DNA of 64,000 nt from an uncultured Planctomycetaceae bacterium (GTDB lineage Bacteria; Planctomycetota; Planctomycetia; Planctomycetales; Planctomycetaceae), in contig CALSLT010000026.1 in assembly GCA_943787265.1 (NCBI GenBank), forward strand, positions 1 through 64,000, read 5' to 3'. The first letter of the stretch is position 1, and each line of letters opens with the position of its first letter. A model generated the notes under the pieces. That model ran no database searches. It saw only the letters and a list, made by a program, of their open reading frames with translations, and had not been told where the DNA came from. The position numbers and the translations under genes are program-made. Positions 47,987-56,613 of this stretch are shown here, piece by piece.

Positions 47987-48043
47987 ATTTCGTCATCCAT
48001 GACGGTGTCGTTAATCGAGTGACCAAATCCTGGTCACCTGGTC

Positions 48044-49372
48044 TTACCCGTGATCGTGGCTGTGGCCGCCGTCGTGATCGTGGTTATGGTCGTGATCATG
48101 ATCGTGACTGTGGTCATGCGAATGGTCGTGGTCGTGTGAATGGCCCGCCGAGTCGTGGTCATGATCGTGGCCGTGAGCTTCGCCGTCGTCCTCGTCCATT
48201 TCCGCCTGCTGATACCAGGCTTCGATGGTGCGGTAGACCTCGCGGAGAGGCATACCCTGTTCCTGAGCGATCTTCGAGCACGATTCGAATTCCGGAGTGA
48301 ACACCGCCGGCTCGCCATCCCGCCAGCCGAGCTTCCCTTCGATCGGTCCCCAGTCGGAATCGATCGTGATGGATTCTCTCAGCCGTTTAGAACGCTCAAT
48401 CAACTGGCGACGGATACCAAAAGTCGCCGTTTCGTGGAAGATGATTGTTTCCATCGTTTCGAGCTGATCCGGTCGACAGATCACGCTCAAAATCACTCCG
48501 GGCCGCTCTTTCTTCATCTGAACAGACATGCTGAAGACGTCTAAAGCCCCTTCGTCCAGCAGTTTCTGCTTGGCATAACCGATGACTTCGCCCGAAATAT
48601 CGTCGAGATTCGTCTCCAGCAGGTAGACCTGATCAAAGCCTGCTGATGCGATAGCCGTGCCGACAAACAATCGCAGAATGTTGGCTCGGCCGGGGAAATC
48701 CATCGTCCCAGCTCCGTAGCCAACCTGTTCGACAGTCATCGCCGGCAGCGATTTCGAGAAGTGATCGACCAGAGTCTTCACAATTGCCGCACCAGTCGGC
48801 GTCGTCAGTTCTGCCTCGATCGGGACGTCCGCCAGCGGAATTCCTTTCAGCAGTTCGGCTGTACCTGGAGTCGGAACCGGGCAGACTCCGTGATCAATCC
48901 GAACCTTGCCGCTGCCGGTCGGAACATAGCTGCAATAAACCTGGTCGATGCCAAGCAGGTCAAATCCCATCGCCGCGCCAACGATGTCGACGATCGAGTC
49001 GATGGCGCCCACCTCGTGAAAGTGAACCTTGTCGACGGTCGAGCCGTGAACCTTCGCCTCGGCCTGAGCAACGGCCAGAAAGATTTCCCGCGCGAGCGAC
49101 TTCTGACTGTCGGTAATCGCGTCGGCGCGTTCGAGGATTTCTTCGATGTCAGACAGGTGCCGATGTGCGTGCTGCTCGGGATGCTCGATCTTCACGTAAG
49201 TCGATCGAAACCCACCTTTGACGACGGTCTCGGTTTTCAACTCGACGCCTTCGAGCCCCAGCGACGCAATACCCGCTCGAATGACGCCTTCGTCGGCTCC
49301 GGCATCGATCAACGCCGCCAGAGTCATGTCGCCAGCAATTCCCGTTGAGCAATCCAGATAGGCAATACGCAT
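48044..49372 (-). CDS. larC: Nickel-pincer cofactor biosynthesis protein LarC with histidine-rich tail
   Basis: The 442-residue protein (MRIAYLDCSTGIAGDMTLAA) inserts nickel to finish the pincer nucleotide of lactate racemase and related enzymes. Conserved features include DKVHFHEVGAIDSIVDIVGA, TPTGAAIVKTL and LETNLDDISGEVIGYA. In Lactobacillus plantarum larC is read through a programmed frameshift from two frames; here it is one continuous frame. The last about 45 residues (48044-48180) are almost all His, Asp and Gly, a likely nickel-binding tail. larA, larB and larE are absent from the window. It probably starts an operon with 47450 and 46285. Confidence 0.9.
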   Translation of the reverse strand: MRIAYLDCSTGIAGDMTLAALIDAGADEGVIRAGIASLGLEGVELKTETVVKGGFRSTYVKIEHPEQHAHRHLSDIEEILERADAITDSQKSLAREIFLAVAQAEAKVHGSTVDKVHFHEVGAIDSIVDIVGAAMGFDLLGIDQVYCSYVPTGSGKVRIDHGVCPVPTPGTAELLKGIPLADVPIEAELTTPTGAAIVKTLVDHFSKSLPAMTVEQVGYGAGTMDFPGRANILRLFVGTAIASAGFDQVYLLETNLDDISGEVIGYAKQKLLDEGALDVFSMSVQMKKERPGVILSVICRPDQLETMETIIFHETATFGIRRQLIERSKRLRESITIDSDWGPIEGKLGWRDGEPAVFTPEFESCSKIAQEQGMPLREVYRTIEAWYQQAEMDEDDGEAHGHDHDHDSAGHSHDHDHSHDHSHDHDHDHNHDHDGGHSHDHG

Positions 49373-49428
49373 GACGATGCTTCCGTAACTCAGGCTGTAA
49401 TATCAATATAAAAGTGCGGCTGAAGTTC

Positions 49429-49638
49429 TTATGCCTCGGAATCATCGCTAGGAGTCAACAGTGATTTGACACCAACGACGACATTGACAAACGAGACACC
49501 AGCAATCACGGAAGTAGTCATGAACGCGTACAACAAGTCTGTGGGTATAGAACTTCCATTGAACACGTCTCTTGCTGATAGCACGACACAAAAGAAAAGC
49601 ACGGAGAAAGCAATTCCAGTCTTCAATCTTGCCGCCAT
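49429..49638 (-). CDS. Small two-helix membrane protein
   Basis: The 69-residue protein (MAARLKTGIAFSVLFFCVVL) has two hydrophobic helices, one at each half. AGGGAAA lies 5 bases before ATG 49638, a good ribosome binding site. It stands between larC and serS on the same strand. Family unknown; a short gene of this type is prone to false calling, but the ribosome site supports it. Confidence 0.5.
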   Translation of the reverse strand: MAARLKTGIAFSVLFFCVVLSARDVFNGSSIPTDLLYAFMTTSVIAGVSFVNVVVGVKSLLTPSDDSEA

Positions 49639-49675
49639 TGTGTTTCCCTGATGAGAGGATGGATTGGCGAATCAA

Positions 49676-50956
49676 TCAACCGATCTGCTCGCGGCCGACC
49701 CACTTCTGCAGGACTTCCGGGATGCCGATCGTGCCGTCGGCTCGCTGGTAATTTTCGAGGATCGCAACCAGTGCTCGCGAGATGGCGACTGCCGTTCCGT
49801 TGAGCGTGTGGACGAACTGCGTGCCCTTTTTGTCGGGAATGCGGGTTCGGATGCCGAGTCGTCGTGCCTGGTAGTCGGTGCAGTTTGAGGCGGAGGTGAC
49901 TTCGCCGAACTCGCCTTCGTCACCGCGGCCGGGCATCCAGGCTTCGAGGTCGAACTTGCGGTAGGCAGGTCCGCCGAGGTCTCCGGTGCAGGTATCAACG
50001 ACTCGGTAAGGAACTCCGAGTTCCTGGAAGATCTCTTCTTCGATCTGAATGATCTCGTCGTGGAACGCGTTCGACGCATCGATGTCCGGAGCTGTGAAGC
50101 CGAAGATTTCGACCTTGCTGAACTGGTGAACTCGGTAAATGCCGCGCGATGCTTTTCCGGCGGCTCCGGCTTCGGTACGGAAGCAGTGAGAAACTCCGGC
50201 GTACTTCAGCGGCAGCTTTTCGAGATCGACGATCTGATCTTTCAGCAAACCACCCAGCGGAATTTCGGCCGTCGCGACAAGGCTGAGATCGGTGTTGGCG
50301 ATCGAGTAAATCTGAGTTTCTTCGCCGCGCGGGTTGTAGCCAGTTCCCTGCAGAACTTCCTGACGAGCCAGGTCGGGCGTCGAGTGAACGGTAAAACCTC
50401 GATCGCGTAACTTCATCATCGCGAACTGGATAAGGGCCATTTCGAGGAACACTGCTTCGTTCTTCAGAAAGTAGAATCCCGAGCCAGCCACTCGTGCTCC
50501 GCCTTCGAAGTCGATCAGGTCGTGCTTTGCGGCCAGCTCGACATGGTCGAGCGCCTTGAAGTCGAACTTCGGCAGATCACCGACGCGGCGGACTTCGATA
50601 TTCTCTTTGTCGATCTTTCCAACCGGAGCGTCGGGGTGTGACATGTTCGGAATCTGTGAAGCGAGGTCGTCGAGTTCACACTGGACGGCCGACAGCGCTT
50701 CTTCCGAGGCGGCAACTTCTGCTCGCAATTCTTTGCCGCGAGCGATCAATGGATCACGTTCCTCGGCACTCTTCGCCTGACCTGTCTGCTTGGAGACAGA
50801 CTTTGCCTCGCTCCGCAGCGCATCGCCTTTCTGCTGAAGCTCGCCCCGCTTCTGGCGAAGTTCGATAACCTTCGAAATATCAACATCGACGCCACGGTTG
50901 CGGCAGTTTTCGGCGACCAGGTCAGCGTTATCACAGATGAATTGCAGATCGAGCAT
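49676..50956 (-). CDS. serS: Seryl-tRNA synthetase
   Basis: The 426-residue enzyme charges tRNA-Ser and tRNA-Sec. The N-terminal coiled coil (about residues 30-105) is followed by class II motifs. Motif 2 reads AGVSHCFRTEAGAAGKASRG and the later TSASNCTDYQARRLGIR and TLNGTAVAISRALVAILENY are typical. The length is normal, and ATG 50956 fits the family start. It has its own promoter region upstream at 50957-51100. Confidence 0.97.
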   Translation of the reverse strand: MLDLQFICDNADLVAENCRNRGVDVDISKVIELRQKRGELQQKGDALRSEAKSVSKQTGQAKSAEERDPLIARGKELRAEVAASEEALSAVQCELDDLASQIPNMSHPDAPVGKIDKENIEVRRVGDLPKFDFKALDHVELAAKHDLIDFEGGARVAGSGFYFLKNEAVFLEMALIQFAMMKLRDRGFTVHSTPDLARQEVLQGTGYNPRGEETQIYSIANTDLSLVATAEIPLGGLLKDQIVDLEKLPLKYAGVSHCFRTEAGAAGKASRGIYRVHQFSKVEIFGFTAPDIDASNAFHDEIIQIEEEIFQELGVPYRVVDTCTGDLGGPAYRKFDLEAWMPGRGDEGEFGEVTSASNCTDYQARRLGIRTRIPDKKGTQFVHTLNGTAVAISRALVAILENYQRADGTIGIPEVLQKWVGREQIG

Positions 50957-51100
50957 GAGATTTCAGCCGGTATGTTCAGTGGAAAGTTTGTGGGTCAATT
51001 CGCTGGGAAATTCGCACGGGCCGAGCAGTGTAGTGACTCGCTCCGAACGCCGGAAGAAGTGGCGGCGGCTCTTTGAGATCTGAATCCGTCTGGAAAAACA

Positions 51101-51134
51101 CACAGCGGACACCAGAAAACCGGTGTCCGCTGTG
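51101..51134. terminator. Hairpin after the giant RTX gene
   Basis: CACAGCGGACACC and GGTGTCCGCTGTG pair perfectly around agaaaacc. It lies 62 bp beyond the stop of the large RTX gene, on its downstream side, and 145 bp before serS begins. No clean T-run follows in the direction of the large gene (cttgtttttccag appears on the minus strand as ttttt), which is a reasonable terminator tail. Confidence 0.8.
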
Positions 51135-51195
51135 CTCCCCCCTCAGTCTCTCAGCAATTCAGCCTCTCCCCATCGCCGCCCGTTTTCTTTGATCA

Positions 51196-54100
51196 CTAAG
51201 CAGTCGGTGCCAGCGTTTCGAGCAGAATCGCAACCGCGGCGTCCAGTCGGAATTGCTCGTCGATGACGTCGGCACCAGTTGGATTGGCGACTCGGTCGGA
51301 ACCCTGATTGCCTGCCAGCGTGTCGGTTCCCGAGTTGCCGTTCACCGTGTCGTCGCCGTCGCCACCCAGCAGAACGTCTCGGCCACCGCCGCCGCCGATG
51401 ATGTCATTGCCGTCGCCGCCGAGCAGAATGTCCTCTCCTGCCTGGCCCTGCACGAAGTCGTTGCCATCGCCACCGGTGATCGTGTCGTTGTCGTTGCCGC
51501 CGAAGATTGAATCCTGACCGTCTCCGCCGTTGATGACATCGCCACCGTCGTTGCCGTTGATGACGTCGTCTCCGTCGCCACCTCGAATGGTGTCACCTTC
51601 CGTACCGCCTGACAGCAAGTCGTTGTCCGAACCGCCGACCAGGAAGTCCGCACCGGCCATGCCGTCAATCGTGTCGTCGCCGTCGGACCCGAGCAATGTG
51701 TCGTCACCATCGCCGCCGGTGATCAGGTCGTCTGCCTGACCGCCATCGATCGAGTCGTTACCGGCTTCGCCATTGATCGTGTCGTTGTTGAAGCCGCCGG
51801 CCAGCGAGTCGTCACCGTCGCCGCCGTCAATCCGGTCGATGCCGAGTCCACCTCGCAGAGTATCGTTGCCGACTCCGCCGACCAGAACATCATCGCCAGT
51901 GCCGCCGTCGAGCGAGTCGTTGCCGCCGCCACCGTTGATCATGTCGTTGCCGGCTCCGCCGACGATCGTTTCGTCGCCGTCGCCGCCGAGAATCGTGTCG
52001 TTCCCGTCGCCAGCGTCGAAGCCAACTCGAATGCCGGACAGATCAACGCCGTTCGTGTTAATCATGTCCTGCCCGGTGCCACCGTTGACGTTCAGCAGAA
52101 TCTCGTTGACCAGATCGATCGACGCAAAGTTGAACGTGTCGTCTCCCGCCAGACCGTTGACGTTGACGATCGTCGTCCCACTTTCAATGGACACGACCGG
52201 GTCAACCGTCGGTGAAGCAACGTCTGCGGAAATCTGCAGAACAGTGCCTGTGCCTGAAATGTTGAACGTGTCATTGGCCGTTGTTCCGTTGAGGTCAACG
52301 GTGTCGAGCCCCGACGTCGCTTTAATGGAATCGTCACCGTCGTTGATCGACCAGGATACAGAATCGTCACCGGCACCGGCATCGATGGTGTCAGAACCAC
52401 CGTTGCCGCGAATGGTGTCCGCACCACCTTCGCCGTTGATTTCGTCATCGCCCGACCCGGCAAAGATTGAATCCATGCCGTCACCAGCGAAAATTGTGTC
52501 GTCTTCGTTACTGCCGACGATCAGGTCGTCACCGGGCGAGCCGAAGAACAAGTCGCCCTGGCCAGCTCCGTTGCCCGTGCCACCGATCAGCACGTCGCCG
52601 AACGCCCGTGTTGGAGCCGCCGTCGGAGTCGCCGCTCCGGATGTAAGATGGTTCTGGATCGAAACCTGCAGCGTGTAATCCGATCCGGCAGGTACGCCGG
52701 GACCGCTGATGCCACCTGTAACCGCACTGGACGGGAAGCTGGCAACACCAATGACATACGTCCCTGGGACTGCAAAGGTGAACTGAATGAACGAGTCAAG
52801 CCCCGATGTCGAACCAGGATCGACGTTCGAGTCATCGTTGAACGTAAGCACCGATCCGAACGAATCAAACAGGAACAATTCGGGGTCAAACGGGTCGCCA
52901 TTTACAGCACCGTTATTGGCGAGGCCGCTTCCGAAGTCGATGTCGAAGATCGCAGAGTCACCAGCATTGGCCACGGTGAATGAGTAGAAGTCGAACGACC
53001 CGTCACCCGTTCCTTGGATCGACAGGTGAGGCAACACGGTCGACGTGTTGATACCCAGCGTGTCCGTAATGTTCGGGTCGAAGTCGAGCGAAAATCCAAG
53101 GTTGTCAATGTTAAGAGCACTCGTCAGTCCGTCGTTCGGTTCGATTTCCGGAACGACCAGACTGGCTGATCCAGAAACGACTTTTGCCGTCGGGTCAAAC
53201 GTCAATAGTGCTTCGGCTTCCGAATCGGTCAACGTTTGAGCTTTGGTCGCATCGAGGCCCGGAACAACCATCATCGGCGTGTAGTCCAGAACTCGCGTCT
53301 TACCCTGCACCGAAGTGGACGATCCAAATCCGGTGTCGATAAAGGTCCCTTCGTCACCAGTTGCCACACCAGCTGAACCGACCGGAATGAACTGCCCAGT
53401 CAAGCGACCATTGATTCTCTGACGGTCCTGAACAATGTTCGCGGACGACAACGACGACGTCAGGTTGATCGAGTCGGCAGCCGCAAAATCCACCTGGTAG
53501 CCGATGTCCGCAAACTGAGCGACCGTCAGACGAGTGATCGGATTGGCCACGCCCGGATCAAGGAAACCGGTCATCAACTCTGTCGTCAGTACTGACTCTC
53601 GCCAGTGCGCATCAGCCGTTCCTGCACCGCCCATATTCTCGACGGGCACTCCCGTTACATTCGTGCCGAATCGCAGGTTGTATTCCTGAATCGACAACGG
53701 TCCGAGGAACTGCGGATCGGGACCGGTCGCTCCACTGATGAGCCCAAGGTCCGACCAGATAATGCCGAATCCAAGTGCATGACCCATCTCATGGAGGATC
53801 GTGTCACTGAGCTGTCCGGAGCTTTCGAGTGCGGCGAGATCAAACGTGTCGAACTCGATGAACGCCGCAGAAGGAAGATTCGAGACCACTCGCTGAGCAA
53901 CAATAGCTGCCTGACCGAGAACACCATTCGGACCGTCGATCGCACTCGCTCGAGCTTCGATCACAATGTCATCGACCTGACCGATTCCTGGAACGAACAC
54001 GTCGGGAACGTCACCAACGATAATCTGTTCCCAACGAGCCGCTGCCGCCGTGAATAACGCCTGCTGACTCGCCGTGAATGTGCCAGTGAATCGAACATCG

Positions 54101-55977
54101 ATGTTGAACGAGTTCTGCGGAGTCTGCCCCGGAATAATTGGAGCCGTTCCTACGTCATCGCCGCCCAGTCCGGAAACGTTGTACGGCAGCGTGACACTTC
54201 TCAGGAAGATGCCCTGCCGCGAGAACACGTCGTAGCTGTTCTGCAGACCCGAGCCCAGGTAAATCTCGCCATTCACGACCGCCGCACCGAAGTACTGGCC
54301 GGCTCCGACAGTTCCTGGAGTGAAGCTACTGGTAATTAAACCGGTCAGAGGATCGATTTCGACGATCCGATTACCGCCCGTTTCTGTCGCAATGATCCGG
54401 TCAGGATTCGCAGCCCCAGCCAAACCGCCGACCAGGACCGACACCGTCGGATTCACCGCGTTGATATCCAACGTGTTGACGATGGAGTCTGTCGCCGGGT
54501 CAAACACGTGAATGTCGATTGCATTTACATCGAGGATGTAGACCAGTCCGCCGACAACTGCCACACCGTCGTACTCACCCGAACCAACTGTGATTGGATC
54601 AGCATCTCGCACCGTCTGAGTTGCCGGGTCAATCTGATAAAGCGTGTCGGTGCCCGTTCCGTTCAGATAGAAGAGGTCCGTTCCGTCAAACGCCAGTCCG
54701 TCCTGCTGACCGCTGAACGGCTCAGGAGCACTGAAGCGGAACAGCTCGGCACCACTTTGAGGATCAAGCTCGACGAACTGATTGTTTCCGTCAATCGCGA
54801 GGGCAAACAATCGTGACTGCGGCAGGTTGTTCGTTGGGTCTACGCGAATCGAATCGGCTTCCAGCCGGTCAGAACCCGCTCCACCAATCAGGCTGTCGAT
54901 GCCGTTATCGCCAAGCAGCGTGTCCGCTCCGCCGTTGCCGACAAGCGTGTCATCACCTTCGCCACCAGACGCAACGTCGTCACCACCGCCACCGAGTGCT
55001 CGGTCGTTTCCGTTTTCACCGTCGAGTGTGTCGTTACCAGCCTGACCGTTGATGAAGTCGTCGCCGTCTCCACCAGTCACAACGTCAGCACCAGAACCAG
55101 CACTAATCGAGTCGTCGCCGGCCTCACCGCTGATCGTGTCGTTCTGCGAGTTTCCAACCAGGCTGTCGTTGCCATCGCCACCGCCGATGACATCGTCGCC
55201 CGCTCCACCAAACACGGTGTCATCATCGGCATCGCCCATCAGCATGTCATTGCCGAAGCCACCGTTGATAACGTCCAAGCCGGCGTTACCGTTGATCAGG
55301 TCGTCGCCGTCGCCAGCGTCGATGATGTCGTCACCGTCTTCTCCGCTGACAGTATCGTGACCATCGCCCGCTCGCACCGAGTCATTCCCGGCTCCGGCCG
55401 AAATCATGTCGTGACCGTCGCCGCCTTCGATCGTGTCATCGCCATCGGCTGCGGTGATCGTGTCGTGACCGTCGCCGCCGTCAACGAAGGTTGCTCCGAT
55501 GCCGACCGTCACTGTGTCGTTGCCGTCGCCCGCGATGATGCTGTCGTTGAAGTCGGCCGTTCCGACGATGTTGTCATCACCGTCGCCGCCCGTGACAGAC
55601 ACACTGGTCAGCCCGGTGAAGTCGGCAGCCGCGACTCCGCTCAGGTCGATCGTGTTCGCACCGCTGCCGCCTCGAATATTGATCGAGGTGATGTCAGCAA
55701 CCTGCACGTTTCCGAGCGTGGTCGACTGAACGCCGTTTTCGATGACCTGCAACGAAACCCCGTCAACAGGGTTCGTCCGGACCTCGATCGAGTCGGCATC
55801 GTCGGAGAGGATGCTCAACTCGCCGTTAATAATCAGCGAACTGACACTCAACAGTGCCCGCTCTTCCAGAACCTCAGCCGGTCGCTGCCGCGAAGATTTT
55901 CGCCGAGCAGCAGTGCTGCGCTGTGGGTTCTTACGGACGCGGAGTCGAAGGGCTTCCAGCCACGTCTGAAACTGCAT
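51196..55977 (-). CDS. Giant secreted RTX-repeat protein with leishmanolysin-like metalloprotease domain
   Basis: The 1593-residue protein starts at ATG 55977 (MQFQTWLEALRLRVRKNPQR); an open extension of 63 codons is rejected. A basic N-terminus leads to LEERALLS (residues 37-44), the motif typical of giant planctomycete exported proteins. Block 1 of GGxGxDxux calcium repeats spans about residues 130-375. A beta-propeller-like region (about 380-620) follows. The metalloprotease part has HEMGHALGFG (H729, E730, H733) and ADAHWRES (H791) with ELMTGFLDPG, as in peptidase M8. A pre-peptidase-C-like domain lies near 1010-1120, then RTX block 2 at about 1160-1560. Type I secretion genes were not seen in the window. 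Homology of the repeats is common but the mix is unusual. Confidence 0.9.
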   Translation of the reverse strand: MQFQTWLEALRLRVRKNPQRSTAARRKSSRQRPAEVLEERALLSVSSLIINGELSILSDDADSIEVRTNPVDGVSLQVIENGVQSTTLGNVQVADITSINIRGGSGANTIDLSGVAAADFTGLTSVSVTGGDGDDNIVGTADFNDSIIAGDGNDTVTVGIGATFVDGGDGHDTITAADGDDTIEGGDGHDMISAGAGNDSVRAGDGHDTVSGEDGDDIIDAGDGDDLINGNAGLDVINGGFGNDMLMGDADDDTVFGGAGDDVIGGGDGNDSLVGNSQNDTISGEAGDDSISAGSGADVVTGGDGDDFINGQAGNDTLDGENGNDRALGGGGDDVASGGEGDDTLVGNGGADTLLGDNGIDSLIGGAGSDRLEADSIRVDPTNNLPQSRLFALAIDGNNQFVELDPQSGAELFRFSAPEPFSGQQDGLAFDGTDLFYLNGTGTDTLYQIDPATQTVRDADPITVGSGEYDGVAVVGGLVYILDVNAIDIHVFDPATDSIVNTLDINAVNPTVSVLVGGLAGAANPDRIIATETGGNRIVEIDPLTGLITSSFTPGTVGAGQYFGAAVVNGEIYLGSGLQNSYDVFSRQGIFLRSVTLPYNVSGLGGDDVGTAPIIPGQTPQNSFNIDVRFTGTFTASQQALFTAAAARWEQIIVGDVPDVFVPGIGQVDDIVIEARASAIDGPNGVLGQAAIVAQRVVSNLPSAAFIEFDTFDLAALESSGQLSDTILHEMGHALGFGIIWSDLGLISGATGPDPQFLGPLSIQEYNLRFGTNVTGVPVENMGGAGTADAHWRESVLTTELMTGFLDPGVANPITRLTVAQFADIGYQVDFAAADSINLTSSLSSANIVQDRQRINGRLTGQFIPVGSAGVATGDEGTFIDTGFGSSTSVQGKTRVLDYTPMMVVPGLDATKAQTLTDSEAEALLTFDPTAKVVSGSASLVVPEIEPNDGLTSALNIDNLGFSLDFDPNITDTLGINTSTVLPHLSIQGTGDGSFDFYSFTVANAGDSAIFDIDFGSGLANNGAVNGDPFDPELFLFDSFGSVLTFNDDSNVDPGSTSGLDSFIQFTFAVPGTYVIGVASFPSSAVTGGISGPGVPAGSDYTLQVSIQNHLTSGAATPTAAPTRAFGDVLIGGTGNGAGQGDLFFGSPGDDLIVGSNEDDTIFAGDGMDSIFAGSGDDEINGEGGADTIRGNGGSDTIDAGAGDDSVSWSINDGDDSIKATSGLDTVDLNGTTANDTFNISGTGTVLQISADVASPTVDPVVSIESGTTIVNVNGLAGDDTFNFASIDLVNEILLNVNGGTGQDMINTNGVDLSGIRVGFDAGDGNDTILGGDGDETIVGGAGNDMINGGGGNDSLDGGTGDDVLVGGVGNDTLRGGLGIDRIDGGDGDDSLAGGFNNDTINGEAGNDSIDGGQADDLITGGDGDDTLLGSDGDDTIDGMAGADFLVGGSDNDLLSGGTEGDTIRGGDGDDVINGNDGGDVINGGDGQDSIFGGNDNDTITGGDGNDFVQGQAGEDILLGGDGNDIIGGGGGRDVLLGGDGDDTVNGNSGTDTLAGNQGSDRVANPTGADVIDEQFRLDAAVAILLETLAPTA

Positions 55978-56613
55978 CGTGCCATCCCTGCATTTTGAGA
56001 GTCGTTCGGAAGAATCTTCCGCCTGATCCGCCAGGGCGTCCGCAACTTCGAGTGGCAATCCGTTGCCGCCTCGTCCTCGCGTCTGTCGCCAAAGGCATCT
56101 CAACCGGTGATCGAGCAATCGTTTCCAGACTTCACTCCGCGTCCCGTCAGCCTTTTGAGCTGACACCGCCGCGAAGTCTCAAAGTCATCAGGTTTCTAAC
56201 CCGTTCAGAGCCAGAAACCTCGAAAACAATCACCCGCCCGATCCTCGCTGCCCGCTCAGTTCAAAGTTCAGAATCCCGAGGAAACCTCACCACGAACCGA
56301 AACCGCGCAACGACAGGACCGTGCTCTCCCTAGATCAGCTTTTCACGACCGGAGAATTCATCACGATCGATTCAACCGGAAAACTTTGACTGACCGGCCC
56401 CTCAATGAGACGGAAACTCCACTTAAAGCGCCCATTTTGACGCATGTCGCCCCCGCATCATGCCAGAAAAATTGGGATTTACTGTATCGGCAGGCCGGGT
56501 GGCGTTGAATTGAATGCTAGGTTTGCGGACGCACCTCCGTGGACGATGGGCTCATCTGAGCGCGGGTGCTGAGAAGTGAACCGACACTCCTTCTTTGCGC
56601 ATGGGACTTCCTG
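55978..56613. other. Intergenic region between divergent large genes
   Basis: About 636 bp. Promoters for the RTX gene (minus) and the membrane protein (plus) must lie here. The minus frame stays open for 63 codons upstream of ATG 55977, but the composition looks like leader RNA. I see no repeat, tRNA or hairpin of note. Confidence 0.5.

Noticed and set aside
48044-48180. Repeated catgatcgtga-type text that looks like a microsatellite
   Set aside because: It encodes the His/Asp tail of LarC in frame, with synonymous variation, so it is coding.
51250-55500. Dense repeated sequence resembling a CRISPR or tandem satellite
   Set aside because: The repeats are codons of the glycine-aspartate RTX motif in one long frame. 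Units vary in sequence and have no spacer pattern.
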